Positions 15,285-25,782 are shown, counted from the first letter of the stretch. The stretch is DNA of 64,000 nucleotides from Bradyrhizobium nitroreducens (GCF_002776695.1 NZ_LFJC01000003.1:5994013-6058012), one strand, 5' to 3'. Made by a program: numbers and translations. Notes: generated by a model not told the origin, from the sequence alone.

Positions 15285-18200
15285 TTGATTTGGACCGAAA
15301 AGTCTTCTCCCCAGAATAAGGCCTTGATTGTGACTGCGATTGCTGTTGTCGGCATTGGCTGCAGGCTTCCGGGCCATATCGATTCGCCGGATGCCTTTTG
15401 GGCCGCGCTGCTGGCAGGGACCGACCTCGTTACCGAGATTCCGCAGCAGCGCTGGAATGCCGACGATTACTACGATGCCGTGGCAGGCGTGGCGGGCCGC
15501 TCGGTTTCGCGCTGGGGCGCGTTCCTGGACGCCCCATCGGGCTTTGATCATCGCTTTTTCGGCATTGGCGAACCCGAGGCCCTAGCCATGGACCCCCAGC
15601 ACCGGCTGTTGCTCGAGGTCACCTGGGAGGCCGCCGAACATTCCGGCCGCGATCCGCGCTGCCTGTTTGGAACGGAAGCCGGCGTATTCTTCGGCCTTTC
15701 GCACCAGGACTACATGCAGGTTACGCGCGACGCAGGTGCGATGGGCCAGGCCTACGCTTTCACGGGAACGCCTTTCAGCATGGCGTCAGGGCGGGTCGCC
15801 CATGCGATGGGGCTTACGGGGCCCGCTATCACCATGGACACGGCCTGCTCGTCCAGTCTCGTCGCCGTGCATGCGGCTCGGCGGAGCCTGCTCGCGCGCG
15901 AGTGCCGCGTCGCGTTTGCCGGCGGGGTCATGCTGATGTTCTCGCCCGCAACGTTCGCCTCGGCGTCCGGGCTCGGTATGCTGTCGCCGACTGGGCGGTG
16001 TCATGCGTTTGATGAGCGCGCCGATGGCTTCGTGCGCGCCGAAGGCTGTGGCGTGGTGATGCTCAAGCTGCTGAACGACGCCTTGCGCGACAACGACCGG
16101 GTGCTTGCCGTCATTCGCGGTAGCGCGGTCAACCAGGACGGACGCACGCACAACATTCTCGCACCTTCCCGCGCGGCCCAGATCGCGGTCATCGATCGGG
16201 CACTTGCCGAAGCACAGGTTGACCCCTCATCCGTCGGCATGATCGAGGCGCACGGCACTGGTACGCCCGTGGGCGACACTGAGGAGTTCCACAGTCTTTC
16301 AACGCAGTATGGACGGCAGTCGCCCTGCGCTCTTGGCTCGCTCAAAAGCAATCTTGGTCACGCGGAATCGGCGGCGGGCATCCTTGGTCTGATCAAGGCG
16401 ACGCTCGCACTGGCGCACGGCGCCGTACCGCGATCACTTCACTTCCATCGGCTGCCTGCTCATCTCCAGCCGATCGCGACGCGGCTTTTCGTCCCGACCG
16501 ACACTGTGCCCTGGCCCTCGACTGGCGCCGACGGACTCCGCCGCGCAGCCGTCTCGTCTTACGGCATGTCCGGCACGAACGCGCACGTCGTGCTCGAACA
16601 GGCTCCTCAGGCACCTGCCTTGTCGTTTTCACCAGAGGCCGCCCGAACACAGGAGCAGCCGTGGCTGTTTCCAATTTCTTCCACATCGCCAGAGGCGCTT
16701 CGTGCGACAGCCGCGCGCCTCGTGGCTTGGCTGAACGCGAACGCCGTCAGTCATCGTCCCGGTGACGTCGCACGGACCCTTGCCTGCAGACGCGGGCACC
16801 GGCCGGTCCGGCACGCGCTCGTTGCGAAGACGCTCTGCGACCTGACGGCGCAATTGCGCGGACTGGCAGCCGATCAGTCTATCGATGCGGATTGGGCCGA
16901 CCATGATAGCCGCGGTCCCGTCTTCGTATTCTCCGGACAGGGCTCGCAGTGGGAGTCGATGGGTGCGGAACTGCTCGATATCGACCCGGCCTTCGCCGGG
17001 ATGGTTGCCGCCATCGAGCCTCTGATTCGGGCGATCGGCGGTTTCTCGGTAACCGATACCCTGCGTCGGCCCGCGCAACTCGAGGGCATCGCGCGTATCC
17101 AGCCCGCCATTTTCACATTTCAGGTCGCGATGGCGGCGTCGTTGAAAGCCCTGGGTGTGGTGCCGTCGGCACTGATCGGCCATTCGATGGGCGAAGTGTC
17201 GGCGGCAGTCGTGGCCGGCGCACTCTCGCTCGAAGATGGCGTGCGGGTGATCTGTCATCGCGCCATGCTGTGCCAAACGCTCGCTGGATCCGGCGCGATG
17301 GCAGCCGTTGGGATGGCACCGGCGGCGGTTCGCGAAGATCTGGCGCGCCGACGGATCGACGATGTCGAGATCGCCGTGCTGGCTGCGCCGGCTTCAACGG
17401 TCGTCGGGGGCTCCGTCGCGGCCGTGCAAGGCCTCGTGGCTGCGTGGCAAGCCGAAGGCCTGTTCGCCCGCGAGGTCGCGGTCGATGTGGCCTCACACAC
17501 GTCGCAAGTCGAACCGATCCTCGCGCAGCTGTCGGAGCGTCTCGCGGGAGTGACTGCGCACAATCCGCGCATACCGATGTACTCCACCGTGCTGCTTGAT
17601 CCGCGCCAATCCCCCGTTTGCGATGGCGCCTACTGGATCGACAACCTTCGGCAGTCGGTTCGCTTCCGTCCCGCCGTGCAGGCGGCGCTTGAAGATGGCC
17701 ATCGCGTTTTTGTCGAGCTTTCGCCGCACCCGATCGTGACCCGCGCGGTGTTGGAGAATGCTGCCGCAACGGACTTCGCAGTCCGCGCGCTTCCGTCGAT
17801 GTCGCGCGGCGAGTCCATGCCCAACGGGCTTCTGAACCTGGTGGGCGCGATCCATGTCGCGGGGGCCTCGATCGATTTCAATGTCCTGTATCCGGAGGGC
17901 CAGCTGCTTGACCTGCCGTTGCCGGCCTGGACGCACACTCCGCTGTTCCTTGCGCCGGCGACGCCGGCCGCAGGTCCGTATCACGTGGCGGCAACGCATC
18001 CGCTGTTGAACGTCCACCGCGTCCTGCACGAAGAGCCGGAACGCCACATCTGGGCATGCGAGGCTGGCCTCGATGCTCACCCCTGGCTTGCGGACCACCG
18101 GGTCAACGGAACGCCGCTCTTCCCGGGCGCCGGCTTCTGCGAAATGGCGCTCGCTGCGGCGCGCACCGCCCTTGGTACGTCGCTCGTCGAAGTGCAGACG

Positions 18201-21200
18201 ATCACGTTCGACCATGCGTTGCGGTTGGAGCCATCGGTGCCGATCGTCTGCACGGCAGTGTCGGACCGACCGGGTGAGTTGAAATTCAGGCTGGAGAGCC
18301 AGGCGATGAGCGAAGCGCGGGTGCATGCAAGCGCCCGGCTTTATGGGGCAACAGCCTCTGCAGGGCCGCCTGCCACGTACGACCTAGCCGCGCTGCGCGC
18401 CGCTCACGCGACGCCCGTTGCCACCGACGCGGTGTGGCGGTGGTTCGACTCGCAGGGTATCCAGTACGGACCGTCATTTCGGGCACTGGCTGCCGGCCTG
18501 GCCTTGTCCGCGGACGGCGCCTCGCTCCTTGCGGATCTTCGGCTTCCGAGTTCGCTCCGAACGGGCGGGCGTGGCTACACGGTGCATCCCGTGCTGCTTG
18601 ACGCGTGCTTCCAGTCCGTCGGGGCGTTCGCCCGGGTCGTTTCAGAGACAAGCGGGCGTTTGCTGCTGCCGCTCTCGGTGCGGCGCCTCCGGCTCCACTG
18701 CTCGGATGCGGACGCCGCCCACTGCATGACTCGCTTGGTCGCCATCGACGCGCTGCAGGTCGAGGCGGACATTGAATTGCTTGACGCGTCCGGTCGCGTG
18801 CTGCTCAGCGTCGATGGATTGGTAATGGGGAGCGGCGCGGCTGAACAGCATGCTGACGCCGTCGCCTGCAACTCGCGCCTGCTCGACATAAGCTGGCAGC
18901 CATGGGGCATCCCTCCTGCCACGGTCAGGCCGGACGATGGTGCCTGGTTGCTGCTCGATGCCGACGATGCGGGGCATCGCTTGATGCTGGATCTGGATGG
19001 AAGCCTGCGCGAGCAAGGGTTCAAGTCTCGCATCCTCAGCAGCGCCGGGGCGGGGAAGGGGGACGCATGGCGCGAGCAGATTGAGGAGGCTCTGCGTCTG
19101 CATCGCCCTGGAGGCGTGGTGGTGGTCTTGCCACGCGGCAATGAGCCGGCGAGTCCCGACGCATCTCGGGCGAACATAAGCAGCCTGCTCTATCTGACCA
19201 ACGCATTGAGGCAATGCGAGCGGTTGCCCCGCCTCTTCGTCGTCACATGTATGACCCAACGCGTACTGCCGGACGATGCCGTTCGGCTCGCGCACGCCGG
19301 TGTGCGTGGGTGGCTGCGAGCCATCGGCGCCGAATTTCCCGCACTCCGTCCTACGCAGATCGACGTGAACTCGCAGGCGGACGTGTCATCGCTTCGGTCC
19401 CAGTTGCTGAGCGGCTCGAGCGAAGACGAAACGGCGATCCGCGGAGCGAGCGCGTATGTCGCACGACTGCAGCGAAGTCCGCTTGGTCGCGCTGATCGCC
19501 GAACGGTGGACCGCGACGCGGCCCGCGAGGGTCTACGCCAGGAAATCCGTACGCCCGGTGACCTACAGAGCCTGGAGATGGCGGCCTTCGAGAGGCGTGC
19601 GCCGGGCGCGGGCGAGGTGGAGGTCGCTATCCATGCCACGAGTGTCAATTTCGCCGATGTGCTGGTTGCACTTGGCCGCTATCTTTCATTCGATGGTCGC
19701 CCGCAGGGACTTGGCCTGGACTACGCCGGCATTGTCACCGCGGTCGGACCTGGCGTTTCGGCATTTCGCGTCGGCGACCGCGTGGCCGGGCTCTGCTGCG
19801 GGGGAGCCTGGGGCACCTTTCTGACTTGCGATGCACGCCTGCTTGTCGCGATTCCCCGCACGCTCACGGATGCCGAAGCCGCCGCCATTCTCACGACAAC
19901 TGTCACGGCCATGTATGGCCTCGAGGATCTGGCCCGGATCGGTCCTGGCGACAAGGTGCTCATTCACTCGGCGACGGGCGGCGTGGGTCGGGCGGCTGTG
20001 GCCATTGCCCGAGCGGCCGGTGCAGAGATCTTTGCAACAGCGGGCTCGGAGGCGCGACGAGAGCTGCTGCGCGCAGACGGCATCCGGCACGTGTACGACT
20101 CGCGAACCGCATTATTCGCCGAGCAGATCCGGCAGGACACAGCGGGCTACGGCGTGGACGTTGTCCTCAACTCGCTCACGGGCGCGGCGCAGCGCGCTGG
20201 CCTGGAGCTCCTTGCGGCCGGCGGGCGGTTCGTCGAGATCGGCAAGAAGGACATCTATGGAGGTACGTGGCTCGGATTGTCTCCGTTCAAGCGCAACCTC
20301 TCGTTCTTCGCCGTTGATCTTGCGCAGATGTGCATGACGGCTCCGGCCCGCGTTCAGGCACTGCTGTCGCGAGTCATGCATCTTGCCCGGGAGCAGCGGC
20401 TGCCCCTGCCGGACATCGCGACCTGCCCCCTCGTCGAAGCGGCCAGCGCCATTCGCACTGTTGGCGGCGCCGGTCACACCGGCAAGCTCGTGCTCACCGT
20501 TCCGAGAACCGGCCGCTACCGGGTACCGGCGGCACCGGAGCGCTTCACGCCGTTCAGGCGCGATGGTGCTTACATCGTCACCGGCGGCCTTGGCGGGCTC
20601 GGCCTTTTCCTCGCTGACGCGATGTCCGCCGCCGGGGCCGGTCGCGTCATCGTCAACGCGCGCTCCAAGCCAGCCGACGCCGCGACGAGCGTGCTCGTCG
20701 CAATGAAAGCGCGGGGCACCGAGGTTCGGGTGATAAGTGCAGATATCGCGGAGCCGTCGACGGCGCGACGTCTGGTCGAAGCTGCCACCGCGACGGGCCT
20801 GCCGTTGCGCGGCGTCCTGCATGGTGCAGCCGTCGTCGAGGACGGCACGCTTCCATCCGTCACGGAGGAGAGGCTGCATCGGAACTGGGCCTCCAAAGCG
20901 GAGGGCGCCTGGCATCTGCATGAGGCAACGCTGGCGCAACAACTAGACTGGTTTTGCTGTTTTTCCTCGGTTGCCGCGCTCTTTGGTTCGCCGGGGCAGT
21001 CCGCGTACGCAGCCGCCAACAGTTGGCTCGATACGTTCACACAGTGGCGGCGCGCCCAGGCGCTGCCTTCGTCGGTCATCGCCTGGGCGGCGTGGGCGGA
21101 TATTGGTGCCGGTGCGCAGCTCTCGGCCCGCGGCGATGCGCGAATGATCGAGCCGGGCGACGGTGCCTACGCATTCCAGACGCTGCTGCGGCACGACCGA

Positions 21201-21608
21201 GGGTATGCCGCCTATGTCCATCTCGACGGCGCCCCATGGCTGACGGCGCTCGCTGCGCGGAGCCCGTTTGGAGCGGCGTTGTCGCAGGCTCCAGAGGCAG
21301 AGAGCGAACCGGCGCGCCGCCTGCGTTTGGAGTTGAGGCGCGCGCCGTCGGACGAGCGGCCGGCCCTGCTGCGGCGTCTGATCATCGAGCATCTCGCTGT
21401 CATCCTGCGCCGCACCGTGAATCCAGATCGCTCGTTCTTCGATTACGGCCTCGACTCGCTCGGGACGCTCCAACTGCTGATCGCGCTCGAGGCCGATACA
21501 GGCGTCCGGCTCCGTTCCGTGAACGTGACGACCGTGCGGGCACTCGCCGACACGCTGAATGGCGCCATGCAGGCGCTGCAGGATGCTGGAGCAGATGCCG
21601 GTGACTGA
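15285..21608 (+). CDS. Fully reducing type I polyketide synthase (KS-AT-DH-ER-KR-ACP), Mas/Pks2-like
   Basis: A 2107-residue single-module PKS with all domains apparently active: KS (about 18-437; DTACSSS near 184, EAHGTGT near 320, SNLGHAE), AT (about 545-850; GHSMGE near 632), DH (about 904-1170; HPWLADHRVNGTPLFPG near 932, HPVLLDA), ER (about 1424-1740; HSATGGVGRAAVAIA near 1561), KR (about 1758-1960; TGGLGGLG, SAYAAANS) and ACP (FFDYGLDSLG near 2052). Length and order match mycobacterial Mas and Pks2, which iteratively make saturated methyl-branched acids. The AT motif VDVASH (near 736) is of the methylmalonyl (xASH) type rather than HAFH. There is no thioesterase, so release by the downstream acyltransferases is expected. 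The frame opens at a TTG; a GTG at 15333 (VTAIAVVG), 8 bp after AAGG, is an equally good or better start. Confidence 0.92.
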   Translation: MIWTEKSSPQNKALIVTAIAVVGIGCRLPGHIDSPDAFWAALLAGTDLVTEIPQQRWNADDYYDAVAGVAGRSVSRWGAFLDAPSGFDHRFFGIGEPEALAMDPQHRLLLEVTWEAAEHSGRDPRCLFGTEAGVFFGLSHQDYMQVTRDAGAMGQAYAFTGTPFSMASGRVAHAMGLTGPAITMDTACSSSLVAVHAARRSLLARECRVAFAGGVMLMFSPATFASASGLGMLSPTGRCHAFDERADGFVRAEGCGVVMLKLLNDALRDNDRVLAVIRGSAVNQDGRTHNILAPSRAAQIAVIDRALAEAQVDPSSVGMIEAHGTGTPVGDTEEFHSLSTQYGRQSPCALGSLKSNLGHAESAAGILGLIKATLALAHGAVPRSLHFHRLPAHLQPIATRLFVPTDTVPWPSTGADGLRRAAVSSYGMSGTNAHVVLEQAPQAPALSFSPEAARTQEQPWLFPISSTSPEALRATAARLVAWLNANAVSHRPGDVARTLACRRGHRPVRHALVAKTLCDLTAQLRGLAADQSIDADWADHDSRGPVFVFSGQGSQWESMGAELLDIDPAFAGMVAAIEPLIRAIGGFSVTDTLRRPAQLEGIARIQPAIFTFQVAMAASLKALGVVPSALIGHSMGEVSAAVVAGALSLEDGVRVICHRAMLCQTLAGSGAMAAVGMAPAAVREDLARRRIDDVEIAVLAAPASTVVGGSVAAVQGLVAAWQAEGLFAREVAVDVASHTSQVEPILAQLSERLAGVTAHNPRIPMYSTVLLDPRQSPVCDGAYWIDNLRQSVRFRPAVQAALEDGHRVFVELSPHPIVTRAVLENAAATDFAVRALPSMSRGESMPNGLLNLVGAIHVAGASIDFNVLYPEGQLLDLPLPAWTHTPLFLAPATPAAGPYHVAATHPLLNVHRVLHEEPERHIWACEAGLDAHPWLADHRVNGTPLFPGAGFCEMALAAARTALGTSLVEVQTITFDHALRLEPSVPIVCTAVSDRPGELKFRLESQAMSEARVHASARLYGATASAGPPATYDLAALRAAHATPVATDAVWRWFDSQGIQYGPSFRALAAGLALSADGASLLADLRLPSSLRTGGRGYTVHPVLLDACFQSVGAFARVVSETSGRLLLPLSVRRLRLHCSDADAAHCMTRLVAIDALQVEADIELLDASGRVLLSVDGLVMGSGAAEQHADAVACNSRLLDISWQPWGIPPATVRPDDGAWLLLDADDAGHRLMLDLDGSLREQGFKSRILSSAGAGKGDAWREQIEEALRLHRPGGVVVVLPRGNEPASPDASRANISSLLYLTNALRQCERLPRLFVVTCMTQRVLPDDAVRLAHAGVRGWLRAIGAEFPALRPTQIDVNSQADVSSLRSQLLSGSSEDETAIRGASAYVARLQRSPLGRADRRTVDRDAAREGLRQEIRTPGDLQSLEMAAFERRAPGAGEVEVAIHATSVNFADVLVALGRYLSFDGRPQGLGLDYAGIVTAVGPGVSAFRVGDRVAGLCCGGAWGTFLTCDARLLVAIPRTLTDAEAAAILTTTVTAMYGLEDLARIGPGDKVLIHSATGGVGRAAVAIARAAGAEIFATAGSEARRELLRADGIRHVYDSRTALFAEQIRQDTAGYGVDVVLNSLTGAAQRAGLELLAAGGRFVEIGKKDIYGGTWLGLSPFKRNLSFFAVDLAQMCMTAPARVQALLSRVMHLAREQRLPLPDIATCPLVEAASAIRTVGGAGHTGKLVLTVPRTGRYRVPAAPERFTPFRRDGAYIVTGGLGGLGLFLADAMSAAGAGRVIVNARSKPADAATSVLVAMKARGTEVRVISADIAEPSTARRLVEAATATGLPLRGVLHGAAVVEDGTLPSVTEERLHRNWASKAEGAWHLHEATLAQQLDWFCCFSSVAALFGSPGQSAYAAANSWLDTFTQWRRAQALPSSVIAWAAWADIGAGAQLSARGDARMIEPGDGAYAFQTLLRHDRGYAAYVHLDGAPWLTALAARSPFGAALSQAPEAESEPARRLRLELRRAPSDERPALLRRLIIEHLAVILRRTVNPDRSFFDYGLDSLGTLQLLIALEADTGVRLRSVNVTTVRALADTLNGAMQALQDAGADAGD

Positions 21609-23025
21609 TTTGCGTCCGCTGCACGATTGGTCAGGGCCTCCGGCAATGCTGACTCTCTGGTGTCCGTCTGCTGCGTCGATGGAAAGTGCGAAACACGCAC
21701 CGGTGTCTCCCGTATTACCCAGCTACGAACAGGAGCAGCATCTGCACGCCTTCCATGCGTGCGAGCAGCGGCACGAGGCGATGGCGCGGCTGCTGGTCGT
21801 TGTGTGGGACGAACCCGGTCGGTGTGACCTCAGAGCCATGACCCACGTGGTGACGGCACATCTGCGCAGGCACGACACGTATCACAGCTGGTTTGAAGAA
21901 CGCGGCGGAGCGATCGTACGGCACGTACTCACGGACCCCACGGTCATCCAGATGGAGCCCAGGACACTCGGCGAGGTGCGCGCGGAGGATTGGCAGAGAC
22001 ATGTCATGGCAACTCCTCATCCGTTTGCATGGGATTGCTTCCGATTTGGCATTCTCCAGCACGACAGGGGCTTCACTTGCTTCGCAAGCATCGATCATTT
22101 GCATGCCGACGCTACCGTCATAGCGTTCCTGATGGCGGAGATCCGCTCAGCGTATCGCGCCGTGCTCGATGGTGAGGGGCCGCTTCAACTCGGACCACCG
22201 GGAAGCTATCTGGATTACTGCGCCAGTCAGCGTCAGCGGGCAGCGGCGATGACGCTGGCGGATCCTGAGGTGAAACGATGGATCGCGTTCCTGCACCGCA
22301 ACGGCGGGCGGATGCCCTCTTTCGCGCTCCCGCTCGGTGTGCTGGAGGATCGCTATCACGCGGAGTATGTGCATCTGGACATCCTTGATGATGCCGTCAT
22401 GGACGCGTTCGAGTCCGCGTGCCACGCTGCTGGTGCGCGAGCGATCGGCGGCCTTTTGGCCTGCGCGGCCCTGACCGAACGGGGGTTGGCTGGTCGGTCG
22501 CGCTACAGTGTCGTCACTCCCACGACGACGCGAAGATCGCCAAAGGCTTTCAGGACGACCGGCTGGTGCGTGGGCGTGGTGCCGATCGACTTCGACGTGC
22601 AACAACGAGCATTTCCTGAACTTGCCTTGACGGCCCAGCGCAACTTTGACGAACGGTTGAGCCTGGCCGAGGTACCGATCGAGCTCGTGCTCGAACTCGC
22701 AGCCGGATTGCCGACGGTGGGGTCCGTTGCCACAGGCGGCGTCATGCTGTCCTTTATGGATGTGAACGTTCCTCCGCTCAGTGCGCACATTGCCCGTGAA
22801 TGGCATCAGGCGAATGGGAGGGTCTATATCAACCAGGGCATCGCCGCACAGGTTGCGATCTGGCTGTTCCGTACGCCACGCGGGCTCTCGCTTACGGCGG
22901 CCTATCCGGCAAATGAGACAGCCCGCGCATCCATGCACCGCTATGTCAAGGCGTTCGCGGGCGCATGCCGTCAAGCAGCCGAGGCATTGATGCCGACGTA
23001 CTCCGATGCCGGTCGTGAACAATGA
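21595..23025 (+). CDS. PapA-like polyketide-associated acyltransferase (condensation-domain fold)
   Basis: A 476-residue stand-alone condensation-fold protein resembling mycobacterial PapA1/PapA2/PapA3. The catalytic HxxxD is visible in IDHLHADATV (about residue 160), within the IDHLH(A/V)D context characteristic of PapA proteins; the first His of the classic HHxxxDG is Asp and the Gly is Ala. The second conserved zone is around VGVVPIDF. Known relatives move a polyketide acyl chain from the PKS onto a sugar hydroxyl. The ATG at 21595 is preferred (GGAG 4-8 bp upstream); it overlaps the PKS stop by 14 bp, which implies translational coupling. It differs from the three acyltransferases downstream. 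The acceptor is unknown. Confidence 0.78.
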   Translation: MPVTDLRPLHDWSGPPAMLTLWCPSAASMESAKHAPVSPVLPSYEQEQHLHAFHACEQRHEAMARLLVVVWDEPGRCDLRAMTHVVTAHLRRHDTYHSWFEERGGAIVRHVLTDPTVIQMEPRTLGEVRAEDWQRHVMATPHPFAWDCFRFGILQHDRGFTCFASIDHLHADATVIAFLMAEIRSAYRAVLDGEGPLQLGPPGSYLDYCASQRQRAAAMTLADPEVKRWIAFLHRNGGRMPSFALPLGVLEDRYHAEYVHLDILDDAVMDAFESACHAAGARAIGGLLACAALTERGLAGRSRYSVVTPTTTRRSPKAFRTTGWCVGVVPIDFDVQQRAFPELALTAQRNFDERLSLAEVPIELVLELAAGLPTVGSVATGGVMLSFMDVNVPPLSAHIAREWHQANGRVYINQGIAAQVAIWLFRTPRGLSLTAAYPANETARASMHRYVKAFAGACRQAAEALMPTYSDAGREQ

Positions 23026-24404
23026 CGCATGCGACGGCGCACCCAGCGAACGTGTCGGATATGCCGGCTGCATTCTTGTCCTTCGCAGATCAGGCCATGT
23101 ATCTCGCGCATGTCTCGCTCGGGCAGCATGCGGTCATTCAGGTGCTGTGGCGCTATCTGCGGCCCATGGACATCGACACGTTGACCCGGTTTCGTGACAA
23201 TCTCGCGCATGGCGATCTGGCGCGGCTGATCCGGCCGGCGCTGCTTCCGTTCGGACGGCACCAATGGGCTCACGCGCCACCGCCGTCGGCTGCTCTAGCT
23301 ACCGTTGAGGCGCCGCTTGCGCCCGAGGCGATGCAGGCGTGGGCCGACGCGCAGGTGGAGCTTCCATTGGACCCCGTGCGCGGACCTGCATGGACCTTGA
23401 CGAGCCAGGCCTTTACCGATGGCTCCACGCTGGTCTCGCTTGTGGTGTCGCACTGCATCGCAGACGGAGTGACGATTGCAAGGGCCGTGAGCGACGCTGT
23501 GCGCGGGGAACGGCGGATTCCAATCTATCCTGGAGTTTCGACGCTGCAGCGTGCCGCGACAACGCTGCGAGCTGAGCTCCAGCGCATTGCACGTGACGCG
23601 CCCGCGACATTTCGAGCGCTCGGCCAACTGGCCCGTACGGCATACACCTCGCCCGGCCCGTCCAACACACCCGCCGCATCGCCGGTGTCGCCAGCCGCAG
23701 ATGACCGTATGGTCGTGTTTCCGTCGGTCTTCATACGCGTGCCCATGTCGATCTGGGACGCCAGGGCACGGAGCCGCGGAGCGGCCCGTCTCACGCTCCT
23801 GGCCTCGATAACCGCGGCGTTCGCCGAGGCGCTCGGTCGCGTCCGCGACGATGGAGTGACCCTGCTGATCCCTGTGAACCAGCGCGAAGGTCTGTCGCAC
23901 ACCGGCGGAAACAGCGTCGCGCTCGCCACATTGAAGGTGCGTGTCGATGAAACGCGCGGAGGCTTGTATGCGTTGCAGCGGCGTCTGCGGACTACGCTGC
24001 TGCGAACCAGACGTGAGCCTAATCGGCTTGCTGCACTGCTGCCCTTGGTACCCTTTGTGCCCAGACGCGCATTTTCGGCTGCCAGCCATCTGGCGCTTGG
24101 CGCGCTCGCAGACCTGCCGGTCACGTGTTCGAACTTGGGCGACTTGCCCAAGGACGTACTCCAGATCGATGGCAAAGCGGCTGATCGAATCTGCTTTCGT
24201 GGCATCGACCGCGCGGTCGCGCGCCGAGCGATCGAAGCGCGTCAAGGCGTGGCCACGCTCTTCGCCGGCGCCATACCGGGATTCATCGCCCTGAGCTTCG
24301 TTGCCTACCAGCCTGGCGTGGTAACGGAGCCTCGGCATCTTCGTACGCTCGTCGAGCGTCTTTTGGCCGGTTACGAGCTCGCGGGCGAGTTTTTCGATGC
24401 TTGA
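23022..24404 (+). CDS. Condensation/WS-DGAT-like acyltransferase, paralogue 1 of 3
   Basis: A 460-residue protein with an acyltransferase motif SHCIADGVT (about residue 146), equivalent to HHxxxDG with a retained His, Asp and Gly. Other shared marks are an N-terminal FADQAMYLAHVSLG, LIRPALLPFGRHQW, LDPVRGPAWTL and a late DLPVTCSNLGDLP. These marks recur at the same positions in the next two genes, showing three tandem paralogues. It is expected to esterify an acyl chain onto an alcohol acceptor. Its start codon overlaps the preceding stop as ATGA, so it is translated with the PapA-like gene. The family is close to wax-ester/diacylglycerol synthases and PapA proteins; the exact substrate cannot be read. 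Confidence 0.7.
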   Translation: MTHATAHPANVSDMPAAFLSFADQAMYLAHVSLGQHAVIQVLWRYLRPMDIDTLTRFRDNLAHGDLARLIRPALLPFGRHQWAHAPPPSAALATVEAPLAPEAMQAWADAQVELPLDPVRGPAWTLTSQAFTDGSTLVSLVVSHCIADGVTIARAVSDAVRGERRIPIYPGVSTLQRAATTLRAELQRIARDAPATFRALGQLARTAYTSPGPSNTPAASPVSPAADDRMVVFPSVFIRVPMSIWDARARSRGAARLTLLASITAAFAEALGRVRDDGVTLLIPVNQREGLSHTGGNSVALATLKVRVDETRGGLYALQRRLRTTLLRTRREPNRLAALLPLVPFVPRRAFSAASHLALGALADLPVTCSNLGDLPKDVLQIDGKAADRICFRGIDRAVARRAIEARQGVATLFAGAIPGFIALSFVAYQPGVVTEPRHLRTLVERLLAGYELAGEFFDA

Positions 24405-25782
24405 GACGAGCACGGCCGGCACCTCCACCTACGCAAGGCACCGCCTCGCCTGGCTCGACCAACTGGCCTACGAATTGTTCAGGGTCACCGGCCGGAGCCA
24501 GTTGATGCAATGTCTCTGGCTCTACGATCGTGACGTGAACCTCGATGCGCTGGTGCAAACATACGAAAGGCTCACCGCCCTGTCATTCAACCGGCTCATC
24601 GAGCCGTCACCTCTGCCATGGGGCAGGCCGCGTTGGGTGAAGCCGCTCGCAGGGTCCATTCCGTTCGAGCATAGCTCGGACTTGCTGCCACGATCGCAGC
24701 TGCTGCACTGGGCCAACCAGCATGCGCGCGCGCGGGTGGACCCTGTCCAGGGTCCCCCCGGGCGAATGGCCATTCAGCCATTCGACGATGGCAGCACGGC
24801 CGTGAGCATCGTCGGATCGCATTTGGTACTCGACGGCATGGGCGCCTTGCGCGTCATCGCGGCTGCCGTGAACGGCACGGGCGTCCCGAATCGGTACTTG
24901 CCTCAAGGCGCTCGCGGGCGGCTGTCCGGGTGCGTGTCGGACGCGTGGCAGATCCTCGCCGACGCTCCACGCACAGTTGCCGCGCTCGCTCGGATTGGGC
25001 TGGCGAGCTGGTCGAGACCCGTCACCTCCGGAGAAGGTCCAGCCGGAACGGCCGCAGAAGCACTTCACGGCCCGTCAGCGATCGTGGAGCTTCCAGCTGT
25101 CGCGGTGACCGCTGAATCGCGTGTTTGGTTCGCGTGTGAGCAGCGGCTCGGTGGTGGCATGAATACGCTGCTGCCGGGCTTCGTGGCGTCGCTGGCATCG
25201 CATCTGGGCCGTCGCCGCTCATCTGATGGCGCTGTCAGCCTGCTGGTCCCAAGAAGCCGAAGGCGTGGTCTGGCCGACGAACGTGCTCTGGCGATCGAAT
25301 TCCATATGATGAATGTCGCGCCCGAAGGCCTGACCGCGGATCTGGAGCCCGTGAATGCAGCGAGGGCGCTGCTTCGTGGCGCGAGGAAGAAGCAGACCGA
25401 TGTCCTGACCTCGTTGCTGCCCGCCGTCGCCTGGATGCCCCGCACTGCCGCAAGGACGCTCGTGAACAGGTTGTTTGATTATGCCGATGAGCTGCCGGTA
25501 AGCTGTTCAGATCTTGGAATGCTGCCGGAAGGGCTCGCGCGCATCGACGGCGCACCGTGCCGGCACGTGCTGACACGAGCGGTGGATGTCAACGTCACGC
25601 GCCAGGACTTGGAGCGTTCCCACGGTCATCTCGTCGTCGTGGCCTCCCACTACAACAAGACTATTTCTCTTTGCATCGAGGCCTGCCAATTGCGACCCGC
25701 CCCAACCACCGCGGACGAACTTCGCCTGCTGGTCTCTCGAACGCTTGCCGATTTTGGACTGGAGGCGGTCATTGATGCCTGA
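24397..25782 (+). CDS. Condensation/WS-DGAT-like acyltransferase, paralogue 2 of 3
   Basis: A 461-residue paralogue of the preceding protein. The active motif is GSHLVLDGMG (about residue 140), with His, Asp and Gly kept. Shared landmarks are WLDQLAYELFRVTGR, LIEPSPLPWGRPRW, VDPVQGPPGRM and ELPVSCSDLGMLP. The start overlaps the upstream stop by 8 bp, so coupled translation is likely. Divergence across the whole length from paralogues 1 and 3 suggests different donors or acceptor positions rather than recent duplication. The function is inferred as O-acyl transfer in the pathway of the upstream PKS. Confidence 0.7.
   Translation: MLETSTAGTSTYARHRLAWLDQLAYELFRVTGRSQLMQCLWLYDRDVNLDALVQTYERLTALSFNRLIEPSPLPWGRPRWVKPLAGSIPFEHSSDLLPRSQLLHWANQHARARVDPVQGPPGRMAIQPFDDGSTAVSIVGSHLVLDGMGALRVIAAAVNGTGVPNRYLPQGARGRLSGCVSDAWQILADAPRTVAALARIGLASWSRPVTSGEGPAGTAAEALHGPSAIVELPAVAVTAESRVWFACEQRLGGGMNTLLPGFVASLASHLGRRRSSDGAVSLLVPRSRRRGLADERALAIEFHMMNVAPEGLTADLEPVNAARALLRGARKKQTDVLTSLLPAVAWMPRTAARTLVNRLFDYADELPVSCSDLGMLPEGLARIDGAPCRHVLTRAVDVNVTRQDLERSHGHLVVVASHYNKTISLCIEACQLRPAPTTADELRLLVSRTLADFGLEAVIDA

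Noticed and set aside
15028-15288. 86-codon ORF between the NRPS and PKS genes
   Set aside because: It has no recognisable product, overlaps the operator-like repeat, and looks like intergenic sequence.
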